NCBI RefSeq assembly: GCF_963678635.1
Contig: NC_087070.1
Coordinates: 34,537,109 to 34,599,108 of the forward strand
Length of the DNA: 62,000 nucleotides
Reading direction: 5' to 3'
Source of the DNA: Symsagittifera roscoffensis
Lineage: Eukaryota > Xenacoelomorpha > Acoela > Convolutidae
The position numbers and the translations under genes are program-made. The notes under the pieces were generated by a model. The model had not been told where the DNA came from and ran no database searches. It saw only the letters and a program-made list of their open reading frames with translations. Below, in pieces: positions 41,548-52,589 of the stretch. How positions within the stretch are numbered: the first letter of the stretch is position 1; each line of letters begins with the position of its first letter.

Positions 41548-44082
41548 GTTGTTTACGAGTGAATAATTTCAAGTCATTTTCCAATTGACTGAAAATTTTG
41601 TCTGCTACTTTTGTACACGTCGATCACAACGCTTGAGTTGACTACAAAAAAATTAAGGGTTTCAAAAAAGCTTTGTCAAATTTGAGATTAAAAATATTTC
41701 ATGTAAATTTCATTCAAGTTTTTTGTTGCTTACTTTTGTTTCGCCTCCTGCGACAATTTGCAACAGTTTTTTTACTCAAATGCATAAACTTCACAAATTA
41801 TTGAAAAACCCGTCTAACTGTACGGCCTACGCAAACTGTAAACCTAATCAAAGTTACGAAAAAAATCAAAAGATTTAAAGCCAAACCCCCAGCCTCCCAC
41901 ATTCAGCAAAGCGTCAAGCCTTACCACCACTCTAGGCCAGAACGCACACTTACCTCACTCTTTTCAACGGGAAAACGGGATGCATGTCTGTGTGTGGGGA
42001 ATTTGCCCCCCCCCCCTATACACTTGCATGCGCGCTTGTCAAAGTATTCATTGGGGGAGGGTTGATGCATGGGAGAGTGGGTGTACAAAGGATATAAACA
42101 ACAGTTAAGCTAAAAAGCTTTGAAACAAACTCAGAAAATTTATTCAAATGAAAAATGGAGTTTAAATTGAAAAGAACAATTTATAATAGATTACAACTAA
42201 TTGTAATTGGTTTACGATAGATATTATTGCTTAACTGAAAATAGCAATCTAATCTATTTTCAATCGATAATAATAAACTATTTTTCTTGTTTATAGAGAC
42301 TGCTAATGAAACTCAAACATAATCGGTTAGTATATGTGAAACTCCACTGCGGATGATAGTCCCGCAAAAAGTAACTCTTGAACCGCACAAAAACTACTCT
42401 GAAAACACCGCAAAACCAAACGCAAAACCAAAAATAGACGATCAACACAACTTCGGCCCTAACAAACGCTGAAATATTCATTCAAAAGATCAGTGTTCAA
42501 TCAGCACCAAACCAGCGCTGATTTTTTGAGTTTTCTGATAAGTTTAAAACTCTCGAAACAAAACTTCCGGTCGCTAACAGTATCACATCCCCTATCACGT
42601 TTTAATCGTACCACCCCCTTTATGGCACCGCCATGATTCTTTAGCTGGGACTGCGTAGTGGAACATATGATAGCAAAACAAAAAAAAAAGTTTTTGATCA
42701 AGTAAATAGTAAGATTTTCAACTAAAGTTGCCAAAAATTGTATGATATGAAAAACTCCAATCTGACACCAAAGTTCAGTTTACTCGTAATCGAACAGTAG
42801 TTATCCTAATAGTAAAATTAGCGAATGGTTTGCAGAAGTTTTTTCAAATATTTAGCGAAACACAAAATTGCGGAAACAAAACTCATTCCGTGACCCAAAT
42901 TTTTCATCCGTGACATTTTCGCATTTGTCGGCATGATTAGCTCGTTTTTTTTTGCTATCTGAGACAGGAAAGCTGGGAATCAACAGGAAGTCTCGTGTTA
43001 TCCCGAATTTCACACCATCATTTCTTCTGATATTCAGATTAATTTCCGTATTGAAAGCCTGATTGTGACCACTCGAAGTGGTTAAAGACGACTATAATTA
43101 GTTGATCACTACTCATAAGCTTTCGTGTCGCTTGTTTATCGACTGACTTTGCTACTTGAATTTTTATATCTTTAAATTTTTGGACCCCTCTAGCATTTAA
43201 GAACTACTTTTGTGAATGAAGTTAAGAACTATTCCTGATAAAAGCTTATTGGAACCAGTTTAAAACTAATATTTATATCCAATTATTTTTTTGATAAAAC
43301 TATCTCTGTAAAGTATTTCTAACTAACTAACCAATATGATCCATAATTGACACTTACTATAAATTGTAAAGCTGAAACTATTCGTAGTTTCAGCAATAGA
43401 GCAGAATGAATATAATTCAGCAAGTAGTCGTTCTCCTTCAGAACAGTTCCTGATATCTTATCTCGAAAATACCAGTATACACTAGATCTATTGAGACTAG
43501 GAGATATAAGAGTAAGATTAAGATCGGTATTAGACTAAGAAGTTGCACGAATCTATCCGGCCGAAAATAAGATAGCGTGACGAACAGGCGGTGTGCCTTA
43601 TCTGAAATTGCTCTATGGGTCAGCTACCCCAGACTTAAACTCACTATTCTGACCACTTGAAGTTGTTAACGACAACTATAAATAGTTAAGCACTACTCAT
43701 AAGTTTTTGTGTCGCTTGTTTGTCGACTGACTTTGCTCCTTGAAGTTTTATATCTTTAAATTTTTGGAACCCTCTAGCATTTAAGAACTACTTTTGTGAA
43801 TGAAGTTTAAGAACTACGTTTGTGAAATGTTAGGGTGAAGAATCTAGCCATTTGTTAATCTTTGGCTTCTCGGTTATTCTTTTTAAATTCCGATCTGATA
43901 TAATTTATGCTTCGGCAACTTTTTTGATAAATTTGGTTTTAATGCGCAGTTCATTTAGCTTTTTTATATTAATATCTAAGCGGCAGTTTAATCCGGCTTA
44001 CAGTTTGTTCTTTCTAGACAAAACGCGGGCTAGCTTTATCATCCCTTTAAGCCTTACCAATTTATTACGCATTATTGATATC
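41548..44082. repeat. Tandem unit Z (about 2,535 bp)
   Basis: Near-identical to unit Y at an offset of 2,547-2,548 bp. It ends at GATATC (44082), where sequence diverges (CTGCATT in Y, ATTTAAT here). Confidence 0.9.
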
Positions 44083-44982
44083 ATTTAATTTGTCTCATTT
44101 CTACCCGCGTTGTCCTCCGCCGAAGAAAAAAGCTAATCATACGTTTTGATAAAAGGAGCCTATGAAATAAGGCCATTCATAATGTTTCTTGCTATGAAAT
44201 TTGAATGAACAGCAATTTTTCAAATTCAGATTTTTCTCTACAACAAAAATTTTCCAGGTTAAAAATGAGGACGTTCATCATATAATGGTTTTAAAAACGA
44301 TCTTAGAGACATCGGGAAAAATTACCTTTACTTTTCGTGAGAATGCTAGTCATACCATTTTAGAAATTAAAAATTCTATGAATTGCATTTTGCACAAAAA
44401 AATCCTAAAAATTGTTTAACAGGAAATTTTATAATTTTTATCGCAAAAACAGGTCAAAAAATCTACAAACCCTTTTTCGCAAAAAAATGCCAGCAAAGGC
44501 TTACTTTTTTGCTTACTTTAAAAAAAGAGTCAGAAGGTGTCCAGACGTTTTTTATTTTTATTTTGTAATATAAATTTAAAGTCTGTCAAAAAACAGGACG
44601 TGATTTACAATCAATCAAAATTTTAAACATAAGCCTCTCAGCCGGACTTAAAAAGTTACATTTTTTTTGCTTATTGCGTTATTTCCAAGAAAAAATTATG
44701 CCACTAATGCAATATTAAATAGAAAACCAACCGCGTAGATAAACGGTTTCAATAACTTTAATTGAAGACACGTTAAATGTACTGTTTTCATTCAATAACA
44801 CTCCTCCCTTATACGAGAACTTTCTTCTTACACTCTTAGCCCTTCCCATCGATCACAAACAAACTTTGCTGCATACAGTGAGTCAGCAGCCTACTAAAAC
44901 AGGCAACTTAATTAGTCATAATATTTTCTTAGACGACTCAGTTTCTATCACTTAATTTTTGATATTGAGAGTCCAAAACAAT
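44083..44982. other. Non-coding interval
   Basis: No supported gene. Two short frames (44201-44419, 44383-44568) lack motifs. GCTAGTCATACCATTTTAGA at 44347 resembles a block in the inverted-repeat region near 32 kb. Confidence 0.4.
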
Positions 44983-45523
44983 ACAAGACTGCTCGTATCA
45001 GGGCGAAGCCCTGAATGTTCCGACTGCTTTTGAAGGTTTATGAGGCAGCAGTAATAACATAAAAATATTATATGAAATTATACAAAAAAATTTTTTTTCT
45101 AAAATTTGAAATTTTTTATGAAAATCATCCCCCCACACGCCATATAAAGTACAAAAAGATAGTTTTCGTTCCTTGTATCACATCAATTATGGCAAATAAG
45201 CTTCGTTCAACCAATTTGGAACGATTTATAAGACGGATTAAATCTCCACTTACGCGTTAATAGCGCGAATTATATCGCGCGTTAATTGTCCCAAATTGGT
45301 CAAAATGGCCAAAATGGCAATCTTTAAACCCTCATAACTTTACGAAAAATGATCACAGGTGAAATATCTTTTAAAATTTAATCTCAAGACACAATAACTT
45401 TTGAATGATATAAAAAAATTCCGTCAAAAATGGTTAGTTAAAAAGTCGAAATTTGTCTGAAGAAAAAAAAAACCCACCCCGAGCACAAATATTCCGTTAC
45501 TTTCGTATCGAAAGTCGGAACAA
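44983..45523 (+). mobile_element. Helentron-like element, dispersed copy
   Basis: ACAAGACTGCTCG to AGTCGGAACAA, full length. The left flank is ...CCAAAACAAT, the right flank TAATTTAT; no target duplication. The hairpin CAGGGCGAAGCCCTG and the 17 bp end palindrome are intact. Confidence 0.65.
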
Positions 45524-45610
45524 TAATTTATACCAAAATTTTTGCCATGATTCACAAGCAGTCTTGTGGTCTTGTATAAAGTAAATTGATGCGTTTGAGC
45601 TACAAAATTA

Positions 45611-45662
45611 GCAAAAATTGCTTGTGTCAGGGCGACGCCCTGATTGTTTTGACTGCCTTTTT
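45611..45662 (+). mobile_element. Decayed hairpin end of a Helentron-like copy
   Basis: GCTTGTGTCAGGGCGACGCCCTGA followed by a TGTTTTGACTGCC block matches the family's hairpin end over about 45 bases. The rest of the copy is not recognisable. Confidence 0.5.
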
Positions 45663-45718
45663 ATGTCGAAAGATAGAAGTTTGACTTCCAATTAGCAAAA
45701 AGAAGTAATAATGGAAAC

Positions 45719-46226
45719 AACAAGACTGCTCGTATCAGGGCGAAGCCCTGAATGTTCTGACTGCCTTTTAAGGTCTATGGAGCATTAAAATTAAATGTCA
45801 CAAAGTAAAATGAATTTTTTTCTTCTAAAATTGGAAACATTTTATGAAAAACATCCCCCCACACGCCATTTAAAGTACAAAAGGATAGATTTCGCTCCTT
45901 GTAACAAATCAGTTATGGCAAATAAGGTTCTTTCAAACAATTTGGAACGATTTCTGAAGACGGATAAACTCTCCGCTTACGCGTTAATAGCGCGAAATAT
46001 ATCGCGCGTTAATTGTCCCAAATTAGCCAAAATGGCAATTCTCAAACCCCATAACTTTACGAAAAAGGATCACAGGTGAAATATCTTTTCAAATTTGAGC
46101 TCAAGACAACAATAGCTTTCAAATGGTATAAAAAAATTCTGTCAAAAATGGCAAGTTAAAAAGTCAAATTTGTCTGATGAAAAAAAAACTCAATCCGAGC
46201 ACAAATATTCCGGTACTTAAAGTACT
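45719..46226 (+). mobile_element. Helentron-like element, right end decayed
   Basis: Starts AACAAGACTGCTCG. The final palindrome is altered (CCGGTACTTAAAGTACTG), so the right edge is approximate. It lies about 35 bp beyond the stop codon of the convergent M13-like gene, inside its probable 3' untranslated region. Confidence 0.6.
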
Positions 46227-46260
46227 GTTCTTATAGTATCTGCAAAATTGGCACAAAATT

Positions 46261-46266
46261 TTTAAT
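46261..46266 (-). terminator. Possible polyadenylation signal overlapping the stop codon
   Basis: On the minus strand the end of the M13-like gene reads GATTAAAA, so the TAA stop lies inside an ATTAAA hexamer. No AATAAA was seen in the next 500 bases. Overlap this tight would leave a very short 3' UTR; chance is likely in AT-rich DNA. Confidence 0.25.
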
Positions 46267-48289
46267 CAACGCAGAGTTCATTAATATTGATCGTTTGTTT
46301 TTCGTCCCTTGATTTGCAGTTGAAACTCGAATGAAAATTCGGACTTTCAGACAATATCCCTCCGACTAAAAATTGATTCAACGATTTTACAATAACAGAA
46401 CTATGTGACGAGTCATCATCGCAGTAAGAATGGCTTCTGATTATGTAATAATACTGATTCGCCGAAATGACGTGCGATAATTGGAACTGAGTGAGATATC
46501 GCAGTTCGCTGATCGTTTTTGATGCCAAATAATTTGAAAAAATTTCCTCGATAGCATTTTGGAAAACGTAATCTTCGAAAGAATAATCAATCTGATATTG
46601 AATCATTTTATTTCGAATCTCGGTTTTACATTTTTCCGTTCTGAAGTCAATGCGCGCTTCGTTTTCTTTTAATTTTCTTAAATATAATTGTGAATTGAAA
46701 AAAGAATGTTTTTGAATAAAGTCAACCCAAAAAAATGCCTCTTCATAAGATATAAATGAACCCAAATTAACAAAAGGGTAATATTTTTTGCACGGCTGAG
46801 TGTTTATTTCATTTGAAACTTGAGTAATTTTCCATATTGAATCAATTCCTGGGAAAAGTGTTTTCTTAGAAACTTTCGACGCTTCAAATGGTTTTTCGAC
46901 AAAGTGGTTCCCGCAATTTTGGTTGATGTGGCTGTACAAGTTCTCAGAAGATAGCAGTTCTGTAAAGTTTCCAGGAGGAACTTCGTCGAGTTTGTAGTTC
47001 TTGAAAATCGATTTCTTCTTTGCGAAAACTTCGACATGTTTTGACATCTCATTTTGAACTTTTTCAATTTTATAAATTAAACTTTTGAATGCCGGAGTAT
47101 CGATTTGTTTGAAAACTGCGAGAAATTCAATCTGGAATTCGTGAACGGAGAAAACATTTGACAAGCACCATGAAATTTTATTATCGCGATTTGAAATTAA
47201 GGAAGTTTCAGAAAGAATTTCGATCAAAAATTCTTCATAATGGGTGTAGAGCAACTCCGCGACTTTATGAAATGTCCAAAAATACTCTAAAAGAAATCTG
47301 GAATAATCGGGCAAGGCAAAGTAAAAGTTGAGGTTTTTCCTCAAGGCTTGCAAAACATTTGAAGACATTTTGAATATAGCATCTTTTTTCGAATTCGGAA
47401 GCACTTGCCCGAAGAAATTGCCGAATTTTGGGTAGAGTAATTTGAGTTCTTCTAAGGATACATTCGATAACTTTGTTTCACTGGCTAATTGTGAATTTTC
47501 AAAAATATTCCTGGTGTATTTCAAAAGAGAATTTAAAACAATAATTGGCTGTTCGTGGGTTAAATCAAGGTGCTTGGTAAAAGCGTGTTGCTTTTTTAAA
47601 GCTTTTTCTATAATCGCTGATGTAATATTGACGAAAAGTGACTGGCTATAGAAGTCTGTTCCCGAAAGCAGTTTTACTTCAAACTCAGAACTTTCACTCG
47701 AAGTTTGTCGAAATCTGAAGAATGGGGTTTCAATCCAGCGATTCGAAATATCATTCCAGGGATTTTTCATCCACGGAATTGAACGCAAATATTCGGATCG
47801 CAAAGTTGCAGCTTTGTCAATTTTAATTCCGGGAAATTTAGAATGAAGCATATCAAAAATTTGGGTCAGCAAGTTTTTTGAGTAAACTTTGAAACACGAC
47901 TCGAGCGCTATGCATCCATTGAGAGTATAATTGTGAAAATTTTCCTGATTTTTGTGGTAAAAACGGACAATATTCTCCGAAAATTTTACCAAATCTGAGC
48001 TTTTGTGTTTTTTCAAGACTGCTTTGCTTTTTTGGGAGCAAGAAAACGAATAAAAATCTGAGCATGGATCGGCCGTTTTGTTCAGTCCATTTGTTATTTC
48101 GACATATTTCTGAAGACAGTTTTTGTCGTCAAAATTACCCCCGCAAACTCGGGGTTGAAATTGCGACTGCTGAAGCGAAACGAGGTCACGATTTGTAGAA
48201 ATTAAAATTGCTATTAAACATCCGACTGTTACGAGTAAACTCATTAAAATAAGAGCCACGAAAAAAAGTTTGAAGTATATTGACTTCAT
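46262..48289 (-). CDS. M13 (neprilysin-like) family membrane protein, predicted inactive (675 aa)
   Basis: Single open frame of 675 codons, close to the family's 700-770 residues. A short cytoplasmic N-terminus and one hydrophobic segment (about 8-31) indicate a type II membrane protein with an extracellular domain. The N-terminal M13 signature is clear: C49, C58 and PCSDFYSFSC at 75-84. N-glycosylation sequons occur at N70, N120, N221, N276 and N441. The C-terminal NFHSSFNC (651-658) and a final Cys at 673 match the family's ending, but the usual closing Trp is absent. Active M13 enzymes have HExxH and a downstream GENxAD-type motif. Here the aligned positions appear to read YEEAF (515-519) and FQNAIE (576-581), so all zinc ligands seem lost. 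A binding or decoy role is inference. Uninterrupted coding in AT-rich DNA argues for selection. Confidence 0.85.
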   Translation of the reverse strand: MKSIYFKLFFVALILMSLLVTVGCLIAILISTNRDLVSLQQSQFQPRVCGGNFDDKNCLQKYVEITNGLNKTADPCSDFYSFSCSQKSKAVLKKHKSSDLVKFSENIVRFYHKNQENFHNYTLNGCIALESCFKVYSKNLLTQIFDMLHSKFPGIKIDKAATLRSEYLRSIPWMKNPWNDISNRWIETPFFRFRQTSSESSEFEVKLLSGTDFYSQSLFVNITSAIIEKALKKQHAFTKHLDLTHEQPIIVLNSLLKYTRNIFENSQLASETKLSNVSLEELKLLYPKFGNFFGQVLPNSKKDAIFKMSSNVLQALRKNLNFYFALPDYSRFLLEYFWTFHKVAELLYTHYEEFLIEILSETSLISNRDNKISWCLSNVFSVHEFQIEFLAVFKQIDTPAFKSLIYKIEKVQNEMSKHVEVFAKKKSIFKNYKLDEVPPGNFTELLSSENLYSHINQNCGNHFVEKPFEASKVSKKTLFPGIDSIWKITQVSNEINTQPCKKYYPFVNLGSFISYEEAFFWVDFIQKHSFFNSQLYLRKLKENEARIDFRTEKCKTEIRNKMIQYQIDYSFEDYVFQNAIEEIFSNYLASKTISELRYLTQFQLSHVISANQYYYIIRSHSYCDDDSSHSSVIVKSLNQFLVGGILSESPNFHSSFNCKSRDEKQTININELCVD

Positions 48290-48291
48290 AA

Positions 48292-48304
48292 CTGAAAATC
48301 AACC
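48292..48304 (-). promoter_or_regulatory. Possible 3' splice acceptor just upstream of the M13-like start codon
   Basis: On the minus strand GGTTGATTTTCAG ends two bases before the ATG. This fits a 5' UTR intron acceptor or a spliced-leader trans-splice site. No matching donor was identified upstream. The match is short, so chance is possible. Confidence 0.4.
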
Positions 48305-51300
48305 AGAAACAAATTAATCATAAAAGAAATAAAAACATTTTTCGTTTCAAATAGTTGCTTAGAAGTTTGAAATTTTCTAGAAGTTTGAAACTGTAATACT
48401 TTATAAAAGAACCTGAACTTGCCAACAGATTAAGCATAGTTTTATCTTTTTGTTTGTAGTATCATTTTAGAAAATATCGATGAAAGTCGCTTTCGATTTC
48501 GAAATAAAACTGTACATGTATGTGATAACGTTCGTGTCAACAGACCTTTAGAGGCTTAAAGCCAAACAAAAGAACCAAGTCTGAAATGGTACAAAAGAAT
48601 CGAACTGTGAATCAACACTGAGAGAAGGCAAAATTTCACTATTTTCATCTGTTTTGAGAGATATTTCTCAGGGCCAACGGTATTTATATTTGAACGATAG
48701 ATGACTTACTTTGGGGTTTTTCAGGAGTTTGAGGGTCTTTGCTATACTTTCCCTAGACCCCATGAAACTTTTTACGGATAAAAAGCCGGGCTGGTTAGTG
48801 CAACTTATGCTGTGTTTGTTGTACGGCGCTATCTTTTTTCCAATTTATTTTAATTAAGTATTCAAGACAAGATGATGATTATGCCAAATTCATGTCATGA
48901 ATATTAAGTTTGCTATTTTTGGAAAATGTAGATATTTAATTCTTAAATTTGGCATCGGTGGTTACAAAAAAGTGGTTATTGAACCGTGTTTTTTCTACAA
49001 GGTAACACTTATGAATGCAATTTGCCCCAATAAAAATTCTGAAAAAATGGTTCACTGAAATTGGAAAGCATATAGATCGTATCATAAATCGTCTTTTATG
49101 TCTATGTCTCTTTCTATCAACACTGTCACTTTCAGACTTTCAATAAATCAATTTGGACTCAATGATTCAAAATCAGAAGTAATTCACGCATATTAAATAT
49201 TTGAGACAAAAAATTACCGCGTTAATGTAGATTCAAATTCGATATAACGGCATATGATAATGCTCATCAAAATACTCCGGGGACCCTTAAGCTTTCATAA
49301 CAAAGGGAAGGGTGACAAGACCAGTCCTTATCGTGCTTTTATTGAGTTCAGTCTTACGTGAATTTTTTAATAGATACCAGGGCAAATTCGCCGCTGGTCT
49401 CATTAAATTAACTAAGGTCGTTTTGAGCTAAGATGAGCGCGTGCTGCCATCAGAGCCTGTAAGAACACGCATGTGATCTACTAGAGGTCAGATGCATCGT
49501 GATTTAAATTTTGAAGGGTTTATTCTCGTTCTGATGAGAGATGGGTCTCACTAACGAGTAGACGCCTGCAGAAGCTAACAAATCTAACATTTTCCAGCTT
49601 CCAGGACTTGCTGGACTGTTCACAAGAAGATGCTTTGTAGTAGATTGCCCGGTATTCGGCCAGAACCGTGACTCAGCAATAACGCTCATTTCTTCATTGA
49701 AAAGAGTCTTTTACACCCGCCAGCAAATTGAGGTTAGACGGATGATTTAGGCGCTGAAGTTTATTTGTGCCTTCATAGTTCCTTCGATTGGCGCAACGAA
49801 GTCGACGTACGAAGCGTTGTCAAACAGTAATAGTTTAGCTGTGCCTCTTATAGCAAGGAAGCGTCAAACTGACAGTATGCAAATGATTGTAGTAAGACTT
49901 TCTATCGATTTCTGGTGCAATGCACCAGTGGAGAGACATATAAAAAAACTAGCTATTTTGACATCTTCTAAAAAATATTAAAATTTCTTAAAGCAAACGT
50001 GCCTGTATTTTTGAAAGACAAACGGATCATCACTTAAATTGTCGAGCCGAATTGGCAGTAAGCCAGCCATGACTCTGGGTAACTCTCTGCCTTGAACATC
50101 TAGCTGACGAAGCAAGGATTTATTAAATGTCTGGGGGGCTTTCCTAGGTCAAAAACTAAAAAATTTGCTGAAAAGTATTGTGAAGGTACCCAGTGCCGCG
50201 AGGAAAACAACGACAATGAGCATTCTTAATCATCAGGGCACCATCTAGTCTTTTTCATTAAGGTTGTTTGAAAGTTTGTTGCGTCTTATGAAGGTATGTT
50301 AAGTACTCGCACTCGTAAAATACGGGTTAAATACAATGGTAAGAACTCGTAAAACTACTGGTTTGTTCAGCCGAAATTTGTTTGCATCTTCGAAATTGAT
50401 TCCTCGTTTAGTGCTGTCAGCTTCTCAATTGTTTCAAGTCTACAAGATAACTGTCACCAAATATTTTGGTTTACCGTGTGTTATCAAAAAATGTAGTTGG
50501 CTTGTTCACATTGAGAAGAATTGGTGTCATAACTAATGATTTTAGGGCTACTAGAAGGTTATGACTGTACGCGATTTCAGTTGTTGGGAAACTACATCAG
50601 TCATTGCCAGTTTACATCTGGACTTCGTGTATTGAATGTAGTTTCAACTATCGAGTTTGCATTATAAGCTGATGGAGCGAAGAAATTTTATCGCAGAGAG
50701 GCTCAAAACCTGAAGGTATACAGGTTTGCAATAAATGAGACTGATCATAACTCAGACGTAGTAGAGGTGTTGACAGTGCTAGTTGCCTGATTGATCTGTT
50801 GCTCTGTTATTTTCTTTCGGACGTAGAAAACTGTAGCTCGTAGAAGCGTCCGTTTCGATTATTTTCAAACTGTTTGAACACTTGTATATTGAGAAATGAA
50901 ACACCATTGCACTGATGACGCTGCTGGCCAAGTTTTTAGTAGTAATTGAGCTCATTTTTAATCGATTGACTGTTTCAAGTGAGCCTAGTTTGAACTTCTA
51001 GAAACGCAAAAATCATGAAATAAGACTTGTCTGCGAGTTAATTGAAAAGATCGAAGCAAGGAACTACCTCCTTGAAATAGGACTAGTTGTAATGAACTTT
51101 GCTCGAGTTGCCATATTCCCTGGTTACCTCATCCCCAAGCTCCTCGAATGTACTGTAGCGGTGTCTCTTTTGACTGAGTAGTTGTTGTATGTTGGTTTCA
51201 TTGGATTCAGGCAAACTTGTTGGAATGAAAACAGTTCGGAATATCAGATGTGTTGCAGAATTAACTTGCTCAGGTTGCGCCGACTGCTAAGGTATTCACA

Positions 51301-52139
51301 TTACAATAAGGCGTACCGTAATTTCTGAAAAAAATATCTACTAGGTAAAAAACAATTTGCGAAGTCACCCATTATTGCTAGTTAAGTATCCGAAGGTGAG
51401 CTACAGCTCATTCAAACATGAGCGCTTTGGACTATAGTAAGAACGTTCACTAGGGGGAACTAAGGGTTTTGAAAGTTAAGCTTAGGAAACTTTGGCTATC
51501 AGTCTGAATTTACAAATTTAGAAACAAGTTGTTTTTTTTTGGCTAGCAATACCTTGGGACTCCGGTGATTTACAATTGCTGATTAAAATAAGTGAAGCAC
51601 TCAACTTTGCACTTGAAGCTGTAGAATGTCATTATGAACACAATTGAAGTTTTAGCTGATTTTGGGGTTTTAAAAGACAAAATCATGTAGCTCAGTGGAG
51701 TGAGTGGGCACCAAAAAGTTCAATTTTGCCTGTTCTTGAGACGTTGTTTAGAAAAAGACGTGCTTGAACCCTTTGTGATCAGTGAGGGGCAGCTTCTAAA
51801 GTGATATGAGGCCTGCCAAATGATGGAGTTATGTATCTTTGATCCATTAGTTTCTTTGTTTTTGCCTGCTTGAGAAGTGAGACGAGGCCTGCATGACTTT
51901 GAGGGTAGATCTAAGTTGATGTAGGCGCTATGGCACGGTTATTCCTTTTTTATGTGAATGTCTTTCCACTTAACTGGGCGGAAAGTTGCAGTTTTCCAAT
52001 GGGTGCTCGAAAGATAGTTGGCCTGGACTTTTTTGCCTCAAACATGTAGGGAGATTATCGAGGCTTTAAATTCTGAATGCTTTTGTAAAACAATGTTTAT
52101 CTTCTACTCAGATTCTTCCTGTTTTAGAGCCACGGCACC
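48305..52139. other. Non-coding interval of near-average base composition
   Basis: No supported gene in ~3.8 kb. It is less A/T-rich and has fewer homopolymers than the left half of the window, with no repeat family seen elsewhere here. Short frames (49504-49689 minus, 50336-50536 plus) lack motifs. It could contain old, heavily decayed mobile-element DNA, as suggested by the LINE-like remnant at its right end. Confidence 0.45.
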
Positions 52140-52189
52140 TATACAGGAACGATCAGAAGCGATCCGAATATTTGAAGCTCATTCCATCG

Positions 52190-52402
52190 GCTGCTGGATA
52201 GCAGCTCTTGTTGGACGTAACGGTAATAGACTCTCTGTACATCAGTAGGGCGCGGGGTGAGTTTGTAAGCCTCATAACAGTGCCGCTGAAGTTGAAGAAC
52301 AAAATTGATAGCTTCAAAAACTTAGTAGACAATGGGTATCTTTTTCAACCGCTAGCCTTTGAGATTCAGGGCGTGGCTGTCCGCAGCATGGAGTTCGCTT
52401 AG
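52190..52402 (+). pseudogene. LINE-type reverse transcriptase C-terminal remnant
   Basis: The frame reads LLLDVTVIDS, then after about 27 residues KIDSFKNLVDNGYLFQPLAF and an E-x-x-G. The order (DVT-V-D, a Lys-rich helix, then FxPLAxExxG) matches the C-terminal end of many metazoan non-LTR retrotransposon proteins. A stop lies just upstream (about 52198) and at 52400-52402. This is pattern recognition from memory of the family; a profile search would be needed to confirm it. Confidence 0.45.
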
Positions 52403-52589
52403 CAAGCTTCAAACGAAACCAAGCATATGTTCGGAGAAACCCAGGACAGGCAACTTTCTAAAACATTATTTCCCTGGCAATGCACATTGTGAACGCCGCG
52501 TGCATACTGGACACAATAGATGGCGAAACTACAGTTGACAAAATTTTATTTGCAATACATAATGTTTTGCTTTTTTTCTCGTCCTAATC
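52403..52589. other. Short spacer before the satellite
   Basis: Nothing recognised. The change from unique sequence to satellite occurs near 52587, at CAGAATGGGATATATTTTAGC. Confidence 0.4.

Noticed and set aside
39731-44088. Paired ORFs in units Y and Z as conserved genes
   Set aside because: They match because the units are nearly identical at the DNA level. They have no motifs, no start context and no evidence of codon constraint.
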